In this document: in pieces, positions 32,005 through 43,640 of the stretch
Position numbering within the stretch: the first letter of the stretch is position 1
Layout: every line of letters starts with the position of its first letter
NCBI RefSeq assembly: GCF_030265065.1
Contig: NC_080412.1
Location: forward strand, 18,404,501 to 18,468,500
Direction: 5' to 3'
DNA length: 64,000 bases
Source: Corythoichthys intestinalis
Taxonomy: Eukaryota > Chordata > Actinopteri > Syngnathiformes > Syngnathidae
The notes under the pieces: generated by a model
The model's database searches: none
The model's input: only the letters and a program-made list of their open reading frames with translations
Told to the model about the DNA's origin: nothing
Made by a program: the position numbers and the translations under genes

Positions 32005-32284
32005 ACCAGATTGTTTAGAATTTGGCTACCATACTAAAAATATTGCACTACTAGCGCATATGTGCTTCAATGCTTCTCCCTTATCCCAAAGAGCACTGCA
32101 AATGTTACATGAAGACTAGTGTTAAAAGAAAAAAACAGCCATGTCATCAATGCGCACAAACATTGCAGAATATATTGCTGTCTATTCTTTAGCAAAAATA
32201 AATTTCTCAAGCAGTAATGTCTATTTTCCTTGAATATTAAACTCCACAAATTGTGTGTAATTGTCTGATTTGAAATCAATAAAA
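32005..32284 (+). terminator. PRDX5 3' UTR and poly(A) signals
   Basis: Two AATAAA hexamers follow the stop, at 32197-32202 and 32278-32283, either of which could direct cleavage. Confidence 0.6.
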
Positions 32285-32357
32285 CAGTAACTTCATTTGC
32301 CCAAACACGTGTTTGCATGCACATGATGTTACACAACCAGCAGCGCGCTTAGATGGT

Positions 32358-32522
32358 CAGGGCCGCTGGAAGTCACTCATAGCAGGGGGTGCTGAGGATC
32401 AAAAAAACTTTTTCAATATACAGTATACATTTAATCCCATAAATTAAATACACTATTGTTTCTTTATTTTTAACAACAGTGGGTGCTACAGCACACTCAG
32501 CACCTCACTTCCTGCACCACTG
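32358..32522. mobile_element. Short hAT MITE
   Basis: Ends cagggccgctggaag and cttcctgcaccactg. Flanking 8-mers tagatggt and tagatcgt differ at one base. It is related to the element at 33136-33438. Confidence 0.75.
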
Positions 32523-32845
32523 TAGATCGTCGTCAGATTAATCAAATTTGCGACATGTTTGTACTGTAAACAAAATGTATTTAAAATAAACCGAAAAAGA
32601 TTTTTTAATTACTTCATCATTTACCTGACCTGAATGCATTTTAAATACTCTCTAGTTTAGACACATCTTGTTTCATTTTAAAGTAATAGTTGCTATGTTT
32701 ACAGCCGAAAAGATGTTTGTGAAGACTTTACAATTTATTTAAAAAAGAAATGGGTTGGCAAAAAAATTTTATAGTGGTCATTATGACATTCACTGCTAAG
32801 AAAAACGAAATACTTTATTAAATACTTTGTTCTTTCTATAGTTGA

Positions 32846-33506
32846 CAGTGGCGCCTCCAGAAATTTTTCATAGGGGTGGCCAGACGGGGCCACTTAAAAT
32901 CTTGGGGTGGCACACCAAAACTAAAAGCCATAATTTCAGGTTTTCATTATGTTGTTGGAGTAAAAGGCCAGAAGAAAACTATCAGAAAGACTTAAGGACA
33001 CGCCTACTGTCTATACTGTAAATACTTTGGTGTATTGTGCTATATTTAATGTTACTAATGATTTAATGTGCATAGTCCATAGCAGTAGAGTCAACATTTT
33101 GAGTTCCACAGCTACTACAATCTGACATTATACTGCAGCGGCGCTGGAAGTCACTCACAGCTTTTTTAGTTTTTCCCATCAGTGAAGAGCCGTTTTGGTC
33201 CAAATTTGTCATGATTGCACATTTTCTCCATACATGCTGGATAGTTTGCGTACTACTACTAGGCTACTACAAAGGCAGTATATAAATTTTAAAAAGCGCC
33301 CGTGTGCTATAATGCAATTCCCTGCAGCTAGACAGCAATGACACATGAACACATTTGAAAAATAAAAGGTCCAATAAGCCTCGGTTTAACACCAGGGGGT
33401 GCTGCAGCACCCTCAACACCCCACTTCTCGCGCCACTGTTATACTGGCTAGGTTGGCCAAAAAATTTATAGGGGGGGGCCGTGGCCACCCCCTGGTGGCG
33501 CCATTG
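32846..33506. mobile_element. hAT MITE inside the Tc1 element
   Basis: Ends cagtggcgcctccagaaatt and cctggtggcgccattg. Identical 8-base repeats atagttga lie at 32838-32845 and 33507-33514. It itself contains the element 33136-33438. Confidence 0.85.
33136..33438. mobile_element. hAT MITE nested in a hAT MITE
   Basis: Ends cagcggcgctggaag and cttctcgcgccactg, with identical target repeats ttatactg at 33128-33135 and 33439-33446. Confidence 0.88.
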
Positions 33507-33819
33507 ATAGTTGAATGTGATAACAAAGTCACACAAAAATGATCCATGAAAATGTATCAACCCATGGAGGTCTGGTTTTGGAGTTATATTCAAAATTAAA
33601 GTGGGAAAAACACTCCTGGTCCAACTTTGATGTAAAGTCCTTTAAACAAGTCAAAATAAGGCTCAGTACTGTGTGTGGCCTCCGTGCCATGCTCCTGATG
33701 AGGCAGTGGATGTTCTCTGGAGGGATCTCATCCCAGATCTGGACCAGGGCATCACTGAGCTCCGGGACAGTCTAAGAAGCACCCTGACGGCTGAGATTTC
33801 AGGAAGTTACTCCAGGAGA

Positions 33820-34543
33820 GCTGGACAGGGCCGTAGAAGGTATTTAAACCCTCAGCAGGATCAGTATCCACTCCTTTGTTCAAGGAGGAACATGGATGAG
33901 CACTGCAATAGCCCTAAAAAATGACCTCCAGCAGGCCACTGTTGTGAATATTTCTGAACAAACAATCAGAAACAGGCTCCATGAGGATGGCCTGAGGGCC
34001 TGGCATCCTGTCGTTAGTTCCGTGCTTATTGCCCATCACCGTAGAGCTGAATTGGCATTTGCCACAGACCACCAGAATTGGACACACCACTTGCTCTGTG
34101 CTCCTCACTGATGAAACACGATATGAAAGAGTCCGGAGATGCCGTGGAGAACGTTATGCCGCCTGCAACATCATTCAGCATGACCAGTGTGCTGGTGGGT
34201 CAGTTATGGTCTGGGGAGGCATATCCTTGGTAGGATACACAGGCCTTTACAGGTTAGATAATGGCACCCTGACTGCGATTGGGTATCGGGATGATATCCT
34301 TGGCCCCACTGTCATAAGCTACGCTTGTACAGTGGGACCTGGATCCCCCCTGGTCCAAGATAATGTCCAACCTCATGTGGCTGAAGAACGCAAGCAGTTC
34401 CTGAGGGAAGAAGGAATTGATAACATTGAGTGGCCCCCACATTCGCCTGACCTAAATCCAAAAGAGCACCTCTGGGACATTAGCACCAAAGTTTCTCCTC
34501 AGGCTGTCCAGGCGCTCAGTGATACCCTGGTCCAGATCTGGTA
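33820..34543 (+). pseudogene. Tc1 transposase relic
   Basis: Recognisable from AGQGRRRYLNPQQDQYPLLC near 33820, through NRLHEDGLRAWHP, to a longer open stretch 34029-34544. It holds the first Asp (LLTDETRYERVRR), GGSVMVWGGISL, the second Asp (VQDNVQPHVAEE) and the Glu (SPDLNPKEHLWD). The front part lies in two other frames and has stops, so the gene has at least two frameshifts. It belongs to the fish Tc1 family with the RRRGERYAACNIIQHD block. Confidence 0.85.
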
Positions 34544-34862
34544 GAAGATCCCCTAGGACACGCTCTGTTGTCTCAGTAGAAGCATGCCGAGTCGTTGTAG
34601 GGAGGTCATACAGGCACGTGGAGGCCACACACACTACTGAGGCTCATTTTGACTTGTTTAAAGGACATTACATAAAAGTTGGATCAGCCTGTAGTGTGTT
34701 TTTTTTACTTTCAATTTGAGTATAACTCCAAATCCAGTGGCCTATACTACAATGTCGGTTTTCTGGCTTATCAGGGTAACTTCGAGAGTAAGTTCATCAC
34801 GTGCAGCCTAACTTCTCGGCTAACCGGGACGACGAAAGGTGGATAAATTGAAACCGGGCGAG

Positions 34863-36003
34863 TCTGATCATGTCATTTTCAAAGTATCGGAATCGGCAAA
34901 AAAAATATTGGACATGCCTTTTTTTTTATATATATACAGTATGTATTTTTTTATTTAAATCGTTTTCTAATTGTATATAACGTTACAGACAAAATGTCTA
35001 ACACTCATCCAGAGTAGTTTTGGCTTAAAGTAGGGCTATCAAATTTATTGCGTTAACGGCGGTAATTATTTTTTCTTAATTAATCACGTTAGATAATTTA
35101 TGCATGCGCTGCACGACCCACTCACCCATTGTCGCGTTCAATCTATAAAGGCGCCATTTTACCAATATATAGAGCTAAACGCAGCGTATAATGAGTAGAG
35201 AGAATTTTGACAGCTTTTTATTTGGCTAAAGCCTTACATTCCCTCTCCCAGCAATTAAAATTAACGTGGGAGGCACGTGGCTCAGTGGTAGAGTAGTTGT
35301 CCCCAACCCAGAGGTTGTGGGTTCAATTCTCTGCCCTGATGAACTTGTCTAAGTGTCCCCACGTTACTCCTGGTGCTGTGTCACCAGTAGGTGGATGGTG
35401 AGATAGTGTAAAGTGCTTTGAGCGCCTTGAAAGGTGGAAAAGCGCTATATAACACCATTTACCAATGTTGGGAAGAAAGGTAGTAGTTGATCATTTTCTT
35501 ATCACCCTATGTTCTTTCCCAACGCAGAGAAGATATATCAATTGGTGCCCCTATGCATAGTCATGGTTGCACTTCCCATCATGCATTTGTGTTGAATGGC
35601 TGCAGTATCATTTACTGAAAGCTCAACAAATACACTAGATGGCAATATTTAGTCACAATATACAAAGTCACATTTATCCTTTAAGAATTACAAGTCTTTC
35701 TATCCATGGATCCCTCTCACAGAAAGAATGTTAATAATGTAAATGCCATCTTGAGGATTTATTGTCATAATAAACAAATACAGTACGTATGTACTGTATT
35801 TTGAATGTATATATTCGTCCGAATTTTATTCATTTTTTTCTTAATGCATTGCCAAAATGTATATGATCGGGGAAAATTATCGGGAATGATTTGAATTGAA
35901 TCGGGGGCAACAAAAAAAGCAATCGGATCGGGAAATATCGGGATCGGCAGATACTCAAACTAAAACGATCGGGAGCAAAAAAACATGATCGGAACAACCC
36001 TAG
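34863..36003. repeat. Repeat inserted in the Harbinger element
   Basis: Comparison with 55042-56562 shows the host element is interrupted between gaaaccgggcg (34852) and gttgccatagcaac (36003). The insert starts with atcggaatcggcaaaa-type sequence, ends with its inverse (gatcgggagcaaaaaaacat), and contains the SINE at 35268-35462. Class unclear. Confidence 0.55.
35268..35462 (+). repeat. tRNA-derived SINE
   Basis: The head has a polymerase III A box (tggctcagtggtagag) and B box (gggttcaattct) at tRNA spacing. The tail has gtaaagtgctttgagcgcct and agcgctatataacaccattt, typical of teleost V-type SINEs. It is about 195 bp. Confidence 0.8.
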
Positions 36004-37193
36004 TTGCCATAGCAACATACGCCACACGTCAAATTTGGTAGTCTCAAGAGTTAGATCTTGCTTAACCCCAGGTTTCCGATTAACCACGCTCTAGCTAAAC
36101 AGCACTCCTCCGCGAACGTGTCCTCTTGACAATGACAGCGCACCTCGACGACCCGCATGACATTGGCACGCGGAGTATTTTGAGACCGCCCGAATCCGCT
36201 GGCGTACCCGGACGATGTTCTCCATGAAAGATATTGATTTTCAACTGAGGGAAATTGTTACCTGTGCCAGAATTCGTTACAAAAGACGGGCTTTGTTATC
36301 ATTATGCACAGACATGGTCACAAAAGTGATCACACAAAACGCAACCACGCATCGCATCCCCGCATTTCCCACGCCTGAGTCCTCACAAATATAACAAAAT
36401 TGCAGGAGGTTTTCGGGGTCGGGCCTGCAAATCAAGTTAACTGATCGAGCTCGGGCCAGGTCGGGCTGGATTTTATAGGACCGATTTAATCTCTACTCTG
36501 AAGATGTTCAAAGGACATATATTAATACAGTCAATGGGACTAAACATACAATCATCCTGCTTCACGTGGTGAGGCACATAAGATAATTTCTTACAGCTGA
36601 CGTACCAAATCTTATTTTATTGTCCTGACAGCAGGCTTTATTTCTTTTCATGAACATAAGTAAACTGGCATATTGACGCATTCACACGATCTACAATTCG
36701 CTGCCAGCAGACCAGTCGTGCTCTACTCGCTGCAGCGGTATTGGATTTCACTGTGAGGGTGGATTTAAATTCTTCATAACTCCGGATAATTATCGCGCAT
36801 TTCTCGTCTGTGAAATAAGATGCCTGTGGCTTTTGTCAAAAGTTGTGTTTGACTCTGGTGTCCGCCCCCTTTTATGTGAATGTGCAGTAACTCTGGTTGG
36901 GTTAACACAGGTCCAACAAATCAACCTCATAATTAGCATCGTAGCACCTATTGGTAACTAGGTAACCAGGTTTTGTCAACCCCGGTTTCCCGGTACCCTG
37001 TCTTACTTCTAGGGAGGTTGAACTCTGTTCATAGTACAGGCCACAGATCTCCATGGTTTGTTACATTTGATTTCCATTGATAATTTTTGTATGATTTTGT
37101 TTTTAGCACATTCAACAGTGGAAAAAACAAAAGTATTTTGATATTTCATATCTACAATGTGTTAGTGTTGCCTTTATTTTTTTGAGCAGTGTA

Positions 37194-37795
37194 TTTAATA
37201 ATCATTGTTAAATGTTACTGCTATTATTTATATGTATGTATTCTGCATGTATTCTCGATCTACGGTCCATTCAGTGTCGGTAACGCAACATTGTCTGTTT
37301 GCAACCTCCAATTGCCCCCCAGAAGTAGAAATGTTTTTTTTTAATATATATATATATTCAAATATACAAACACTTGTCAAAATTTGTACAATTCACAAAC
37401 TATATAAAGCTTGCTGTACCAACTTCCAATAATTCCTATCTGTTTACTATTCTGTATATCCATTTACAGAGGTCCCTCTTAGCCAACTGGATGCCAAGAA
37501 CGCTGGGCAATAGCCAATGGCTGAGCAGCTATAAGTATGTTACGTTCAGTAACCTCTGGGAGCTGCGAATACCAGCCATACTATATTGTTGCCTTTTGTA
37601 TCCTGAAATGTCTTAACAAGACGCAGTAATGTTCCGTTGACCTCTTAACCTAAAAATTCTGTCTTTGGAGACGTTCGTAAGTAGCTGTACACTGTATGAT
37701 GAGACGGTATACCTAAAGTTGTTGCAGCGGAGGTGAACATTTACCAGAAGCTTGTATCAATATTCATCCAAGTTAGATTATCAAACACTTAAAAG
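37194..37795. other. Spacer 3' of BANF1 copy A
   Basis: No gene seen. A block around 37468-37640 (ggtccctcttagccaactgg) looks like a dispersed repeat but I cannot name it. Confidence 0.5.
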
Positions 37796-37800
37796 TTTTC

Positions 37801-37806
37801 TTTATT
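37801..37806 (-). terminator. BANF1 copy A poly(A) signal
   Basis: The minus strand reads AATAAA (tttatt on +) about 57 bases downstream of the stop codon. Confidence 0.65.
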
Positions 37807-37862
37807 TTCACAGATAGAAAAAACATCAACACAAATTATTTAAACTACACAAATGTATATAT

Positions 37863-38252
37863 TTACAGGAAAGAATTGCACCATTCATTTAAGCAGTTGA
37901 AGCATTCCCCTTGCTGCTTGGCATTTGCGCCACATATGTCCTTAAGCCATTCTCGGAAAAGCTCCTCGTCCTTCTTTAGAACCAGGTATTGTCCAAGGAC
38001 CACATACGCCTGGTGAACATAGAACACAACACACAAAAATATTCTCAGGCATAAATCCATTATAAGCTTCGTCATTACAAAAAAAACATCAAGAAGAAAA
38101 TGTGAAGTAAAAGAATGAAACATTACCTTGTCAAACCCTTTATTCTCCAGTCTTTTCCCAAGGACTTCCCCGATGCCTCCAAGAGCATAGACCGTTTTTT
38201 CTCCAATGGGCTCTGTCACAAAGTCCCTATGTTTCTGAGATGTTGACGACAT
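37863..38252 (-). CDS. BANF1: Barrier-to-autointegration factor, copy A (2 coding exons)
   Basis: Small dimeric DNA-bridging protein that binds dsDNA, LEM-domain proteins and lamin, and is needed for nuclear envelope reassembly; in mammals it also binds foreign cytosolic DNA. Coding exons are 38127-38252 and 37863-38009, with a 117-base phase-0 intron between codons 42 and 43, giving 90 aa (human 89). It begins [20 protein letters not shown], keeps the helix-hairpin-helix block [12 protein letters not shown] and [15 protein letters not shown], and ends EWCNSFL. The Ser/Thr cluster at 2-5 corresponds to the VRK1 phosphosite region of human BAF. Thr13 stands where human has Ala12. An untranslated first exon lies near 43.55-43.64 kb. 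It is about 88% identical to copy B (11 differences in 90). The upstream in-frame extension to 38357 is UTR or intron, not coding. Confidence 0.95.
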   Translation of the reverse strand: MSSTSQKHRDFVTEPIGEKTVYALGGIGEVLGKRLENKGFDKVMFHSFTSHFLLDVFFVMTKLIMDLCLRIFLCVVFYVHQAYVVLGQYLVLKKDEELFREWLKDICGANAKQQGECFNCLNEWCNSFL

Positions 38253-38339
38253 CACGGCTTTGTTGAAGGTCACCGATCCCAAAAACTTGGAAGACAAAAG
38301 GCAAAAAATATCGTTGAATTCGACTCGCAAGAGATTTGG

Positions 38340-39065
38340 TTTTTGCTCTTTTAACAAAGAATTGAGACAGTTTTTCGTCCTTATCTACAAAGACTTCAGT
38401 GATTGAAGCATTTATTCGCAGGAATTTTCTTCTTTGTGTACACATGGAGGCGGCAAATTTTCGTAACTGACTAGCCTCATAGTTCTCAATATTTACACGA
38501 AATAAATGCTACATGCACTTTTTTCTTCTTCTTTTTAACCAAGAATGGAGACCGTTTTGCGTCCATATCTATAAAGAATTCAGGGACTTAGGCATCTATT
38601 CAGAAGAATTTTCACCAGAAAAGCTCAGTTCACGTCAGGCGGCCGCTTGCCTTATTTTCTAACAGAGTAGCATTGTACTTCGACATATATACATAAAATA
38701 AACGCTACCTGCACGGTTTCTTTGCTTTTAACCAAGAATCCAGACTGTGAGACTGTTTTACGTCCATATCTATGAATAATTTGGGGATTTAAGCATTTAT
38801 TCACAAGAATTTTCGCCAGAAAAGCTGCGTTTACGTCAGGCGGCCCTAGCCTTATTCGCTAACTGTGTAGCATTGTACTTCCACATTAATACGGAAAATA
38901 AACACTAACTATATGGTTTATTTGCTTTTAACCAAGAATCGAGACTGTTTACGTCCATAACTATGAATAATTTGGGGATTTAAGCATTTATTCACAAGAA
39001 TTTTTGCCAGAAAAGCTCTGTTTATGTCAGGCGGCCGCTAGCCAAATTCGCTAACAGTATTTAGT
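38340..39065 (-). repeat. Inverted block of the 205-bp satellite in the BANF1 copy A 5' intron
   Basis: About four degenerate units, opposite in orientation to the PRDX5 array: ctgactagcctcatagttct, ttttaaccaagaat, cgtccatatctataaagaat and ataaatgctacatgcac recur at about 190-base spacing. The unit next to BANF1 exon (38340-38460) is the most decayed. Confidence 0.85.
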
Positions 39066-39749
39066 GTATAAAGATAATAAAGGGCTATTCTATTCTATAA
39101 TAAGTTGTGATTGTATATAGAATTTATTAATAATCTATTTACATATTATTTATAATTGATTCTGCATATTTTCCTCAAGTATTAAGTTTCTGATGTAAAA
39201 TTGAGTGATTTATTAGCTGTTGAAAACTTGCAGTAAATAAAAATTAAGTTGCTATTTCGGTAAAAAACATGTAAATATTGCTATTGATCATGAAAATATA
39301 GGTGATTATCTCTGCGTTTGGAGATTCTTGTGCATCTAGTGAGATTTTTATAGCCATTTTAAGTTGTGTTATACTTATATAAAAATAATTAATCGGGATT
39401 TTATAAAGGAATGACTTTGAATGAATTTTTTGATGCTGCTGCTCATGGAGACTCATATGGCTAAGGTAGGTGCCTGTTTTGGTGTTAGGTCAGTAGCAGC
39501 TTTGGTTTAGAAAATTTTTGAATTTGAAGTTTTTGAAAATAGGCCCCCTACGAATCAGCCCTGTTTCCCGTGCCATGTCAATAGGTTATGAAGTCTATGA
39601 CCCAAATTATATTTACTTGGAAAAAAATATATATATATATGGGCACTTTTTTCGAAGCCAAAACTGTTCTTGTCTTTGTTTTGTTCATTATTATAATGTT
39701 CATGTCATCATGAAAATTCAGCATAGAATCCACCACTAGTATTTTTTAC

Positions 39750-39892
39750 CTACAGGTGTTCAAAACCTGAATAATATACATTTTAAAATTATTGTATATA
39801 TTATCGGTTATCGTATCGGTATCGGCCTTGAGGAGCAGGAAGTTCTCGATATCGGTTTCAAAACATGGATATCGTGCACCCCTAGTTTTATT
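39750..39892. repeat. Dispersed fish repeat (tatcggtatcggcc family)
   Basis: Contains atcggttatcgtatcggtat and ends tatcgtgcacccctag, a very common teleost interspersed sequence. Class not determined. Confidence 0.5.
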
Positions 39893-40229
39893 CTTATTTT
39901 CTTTCTTGGGTGTGAATCCCAAAATAAAGCATTCATTCTTCAAACTGTGACTATTTGAATAACATATGAATGGGAACTCTCAGCTTCTTTCCTTTAGCAA
40001 GACCATCGTATCCAGACAAAAGTTATTGTATGAGGAATTTCCATTGTGACGTGGGCCACACGGGTGCCCTTACAGGGGTAACTTGGGGCTGGCATCAGCC
40101 TGCCTACTCACATATGGAGTAACAAAAAGTGCATGATTCGGAAGGTCGGGGCCGAATCTTCTCGAGGGCATCATGGTGCACTCGAAGGCAGAAATCCAGG
40201 CCGGCTTTTAATTAATTGTTCAAACATGA

Positions 40230-40645
40230 CTAAATTAGAGTTGAACAGATTACTCGAATTATTCCGAGTAACTGGGTTCTAAAAATTGATCAAGAATTGT
40301 TTAATTTTTTGCCCGGACTATTTTTAATGTGGCATAACGCGCTGACGCCACGTGCGTACAGGAAGACGACAGAGGCGGCGGATATATTTGAGTTCAACCA
40401 TGCGTTGATATAGAGGTAACCACGAAAAAGCCGATGAAAGCGAGAGAAAGGCACCGAGAAAAAGCAGTAAATGTCAAAAGTGTGGGAGCATTTCAAGCTG
40501 GACACCAAGGTGAACAGTGTTTCATGTATTCACCGTAAGACAGCGCTTGCATACAACTACAGCACGTCTTCAATCCTGCAGCTCCAAAAAGGCACCCAGT
40601 TTACGCCGAGAGATACTCGAGACAAGGTCAAATTAAGTTAACGTA
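40230..40645 (+). mobile_element. Remnant of a hAT transposon with a BED-finger start
   Basis: From ATG 40471 the frame reads MSKVWEHFKLDTKVNSVSCI and continues RKTALAYNYSTSSILQL, matching the BED zinc finger at the start of fish ZBED-type hAT transposases. The second zinc Cys is His here and the frame stops at about 40641 with no catalytic domain. Flanking sequence from 40230 is 5' transposon DNA. The right boundary is unclear. Confidence 0.6.
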
Positions 40646-41280
40646 GCGCAAATAAATAAGATTATCGTTACTGTACCTTGCTGAAGTAGCGTTAGCCCTG
40701 TGCAGGGCTAGGTTTCTATTTATTATGACTACTGCCGATGCGTGGCTAACGCGTATTTCATACAGGCTTTATTTAATCTGTAAAAACACACACGTTTTTC
40801 CTTTCTAGAGTCACTTTCCTACATCTAATTCAGTTTCACTAAGTTCTACTAACTTTTATATTTGTTTTAACCTTTTAGAGTTTACTTAAGCGATGAAGTC
40901 TAGAACATATACCCGGGGCAGCTACCTTTAATCAGCTGTAGAGTTGTTATTTCTGGGATTTTTTAAAAAGGGGTTTAAGTTCTGTGAATGGTTTAAAAAG
41001 ACCTTTAAATGGATGTATTACATGATGGGTTTTGATGAAGAAAGAAATTGGTCCGACATACCTACGCTAGGCGTGCACAATAAATCGTTTGATATCACGA
41101 TGTGCGCATACACAATAGTCCTTTCGCAGGATGTGCGATTCTTATCATTTTTTGAACACGTAAATTTTTGGTTTGCTTCATAAAAGCAGCGAGTGTGCTG
41201 AGACACGGCTTCCTGTATCCCTTTTATGTACATCATTTTTTATCATTCACAGATAAACCCTTTTAGTCTGGATTAAACTA

Positions 41281-42813
41281 TCACTAGTCCTTCTAAAAAA
41301 AATAGCATATTGTGATAAAGTTAATCATTTTCTGTAATGTACTGATAAATATTAGACTTTCATATATTTTAGTTTCATGACACACAACTGAAGTAGTTCA
41401 AGCCTTTTATTGTTTTAATATTGATGATTTTGGCATAAAAGTCAAGAAAAAAAAACAAAAATCCCTATCTCAAAAAATTAGCATATCATGAAAAGGTACT
41501 CTAAAGAAGCTACTAACCTAATCATCTGAATCAACAAATTAACTCAAAACCCCTGCGAAAGATTCCTGAGGCTTTTAAAAACTCCCAGCCTGGTTCATCA
41601 CTCAAAACCGCAATCATGGGCAAGACCGCCGACCCGACTGCTGTCCAGAAGGTCATCATTGACACCCTGAAGCAAGAGGCTAAGACAGAGAAAGAAATTT
41701 CTGAGCCAATAGGCTGTTCCCAGAGTGCTGTATCAAGGCACCTCAGTTGGAAGTCTGTAGGAAGGAAAAAGTTTGGCAGGAAATTCAGCACAACCAGAAG
41801 AGGTGACCGCAACCTGAGAAAGATTGTGGAGAAGGGCTGATTCCAGACCTTGGAGGACCTGGGGAAACAGTGGACTGAGTCTGGAGTAGAAACATCCAGA
41901 GCCACCGTGCACAGGCGTTTGTGAAACAGCGGCGGAAACGCTTGACCTGGGCTACAGAGCAGCAGCACTGGACTGTTGCTCAGTGGTCCAAAGTACTTTT
42001 TTCAGATGAAAGCAAATTTTGCATGTCATCTGGAAATCAAGGTGCCAGAGTAGGGAGGAGGACTGGGGAGAAGGAAATGCCAAAATGCCTGAAGTCCAGT
42101 GTCAAGTACCCACAGTCAGTGATGGTCTGGGGTGCCATGTCAGCTGCTGGTGTTGGTCTACTGTGTTTTATCAAGGGCAGGGTCAATGCAGCTAGCTATC
42201 AGATTTTGGGGCACTTCATGCTTCCATCTGCTGAAAAGCTTTATGGAGATGAAGATTTCATTTTTCAGCACGACCTGGCACCTGCTCCCAGTGCCAAAAC
42301 CACTGGTAAATGGTTTACTGACCATGGCCTGCCAACTCTCCTGACCTGAAACCCATAGAGAATCTGTGGGATATTGTGAAGAGGAAGTTGAGAGACACCA
42401 GACCCAAAACTGTGGATGAGCTTAAGGCCGCTTTCAAAGCATCCTGGGCCTCCATAACACCTCAGCAGTGCCACAGGCTGATTGCCTCCATGCCAGCCGC
42501 ATTGAAGCAGTAATTTCTGCAAAAGGATTCCCAATCAAGTATTGAGAGCGTAGCTGATATAATTAATTGAAGATTGACTTTTTTTGTATTAAAAAACACT
42601 TTTTTGTATTGGTCGGATGAAATATGCTAATTATTTGAGATGGGGATTTTTGTTTTTTTCTTTACTTTTTTGCCAAAATCATCAATATTAAAACAATAAA
42701 AGGCTTGAACTACTTCAGTTGTGTGTAATGAATTTAAAATATATGAAAAGTTTATCAGTACATTACAGAAAATAATGACCTTTATCACAATATGCTAATT
42801 TAAGAGGGACTAG
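41281..42813 (+). mobile_element. Tc1-like transposon
   Basis: Long inverted arms: left ctagtccttctaaaaaaaat, agcatattgtgataaagtta and cattttctgtaatgtactga; right tcagtacattacagaaaata, cctttatcacaatatgctaa and gagggactag. TA lies outside both ends. The two arms also share ttcaagccttttattgtttt in inverted form. It is 1.53 kb and carries the transposase relic 41616-42513. Confidence 0.9.
41616..42513 (+). pseudogene. Tc1 transposase with at least two frame breaks
   Basis: ATG at 41616 (MGKTADPTAVQKVIIDTLKQ) opens the helix-turn-helix region (GCSQSAVSRHLSWKSVGR), which ends in a stop at 41840. A second frame from 41921 to 42349 holds the first Asp (VLFSDESKFCMSSG), VMVWGAMSAAG and the second Asp (IFQHDLAPAPSAK). 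The usual ITVLDWPANSPDLNP block is partly deleted and shifted near 42330, and NP.ENLWDIVKRKLRDT follows in another frame to the stop at 42511-42513. Non-functional. Confidence 0.88.
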
Positions 42814-43549
42814 TATATGAATACAATCATATTAGTTTTGCAATTTTTTTGCATACAAATATAGTAAATTGAAGCACCTTAAACCTATAATGCAACAATA
42901 AAATATTAATGATACTAAGATAACATTTTTATAATGAAGAATATGATTAATTGCTTGAAGAATATAAAATAAAGAATTAAGAATACAAGGATAAAGGAGG
43001 AAAATTAAGCGGGAACACCGGGAAAAACAATCTAACAAAATACTGAATGCAATACACTAATACGAAATCATTGTGAGTTACACATAGTACTATTCCGGTC
43101 ATCTTGAGAAATTTCTTCTAGTTTCAATATCGCAACATATATTGCAAACCCCCCAAAACTCGCAATGTTAGCTTTTGCCACTATCGTTCAGCCCTAACCT
43201 ACACTAGTTATATCAGACATGTTACCCCACTCAAAACGGCACAACCAGACAATGAATGTTGACTCTACATGTACACACTCAGAGAAACGTTCTCCTGACA
43301 CACATCATAACATGCGGCTACACTCGGGTGGAATGCACACCGCTCCCGTTTCGATACCCTCGGTCCCAGAATACGCGCGCAACGTGATATTCAAAAACAG
43401 GAAGGAACTCTACGGTTACCATGTAAACGGACACGTAATAGGAACCTTTCTCAGAGTCAGCATAGCTTAAACGAAGCAAACATGCTTTAAAATATTTGAT
43501 GCCAAACACCACGTGAGCTTCACGTTTTTGTTGTCTGACAGAAACTTAC

Positions 43550-43640
43550 CAGTTGGGTCTGGTGTCGTGCTGTAGTGCCAGATTAGCTCAGTGGAGTTCG
43601 CTGCAATGTGCTTTTTCTAGTCCCGGAAGTTTCGGTTCGT
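43550..43640 (-). promoter_or_regulatory. BANF1 copy A untranslated first exon and promoter
   Basis: On the minus strand an exon ends acccaactg|gtaagt (exon boundary 43550). The region up to about 43640 is similar to 52577-52665 upstream of copy B, so both copies kept the 5' end of the parent gene. An ETS-type motif (ACTTCCGG on -, 43623-43630) sits at the presumed start site, usual for housekeeping promoters. The exact transcription start is not known. Confidence 0.6.

Larger units (their letters stand above)
34738..37043. mobile_element. PIF/Harbinger-type element, expanded by inner insertions
   Basis: Ends tggcctatactac and, inverted, gttcatagtacaggcca, with the 3-base target duplication cag on both sides (34735-34737 and 37044-37046). 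The subterminal sequence (cagggtaacttcgagagtaa) matches the element at 55042-56562. Inverse reading of about 36700-36830 resembles the Myb-like protein start of that element. Inner insertions occupy about 34863-36003. A CWG target fits the Harbinger3 group known from zebrafish. Confidence 0.8.
32791..37193 (+). mobile_element. Tc1-like transposon hosting two layers of insertions
   Basis: The right end (37044-37193) reads catggtttgttacatttgat through cctttatttttttgagcagt. Its inverse matches the left pieces at 32791-32845 (cactgctaagaaaaacg) and 33507-33590 (atgtgataac, atggaggtctggttttgg). The element is split by a hAT (32846-33506) on the left and a Harbinger (34738-37043) on the right. Without these it would be about 1.4 kb, normal for Tc1. 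Confidence 0.75.
41069..43197. mobile_element. hAT-type element interrupted by a Tc1
   Basis: Left end aggcgtgcacaataaatcg and right end atcgttcagccctaa (inverse ttagggctgaacgat) are imperfect inverted repeats. Flanking 8-mers cctacgct (41061-41068) and cctacact (43198-43205) differ at one base. Without the Tc1 at 41281-42813 it is about 600 bp and non-coding. It lies in the 5' intron of BANF1 copy A. Confidence 0.65.

Noticed and set aside
35268-35340. tRNA gene
   Set aside because: A and B boxes are present but the sequence does not fold as a full tRNA and continues into a SINE tail.
38253-38357. In-frame upstream extension of BANF1 copy A (start at [10 protein letters not shown])
   Set aside because: BAF proteins start at [11 protein letters not shown] or equivalent; copy B has no such extension, and the region overlaps decayed satellite.
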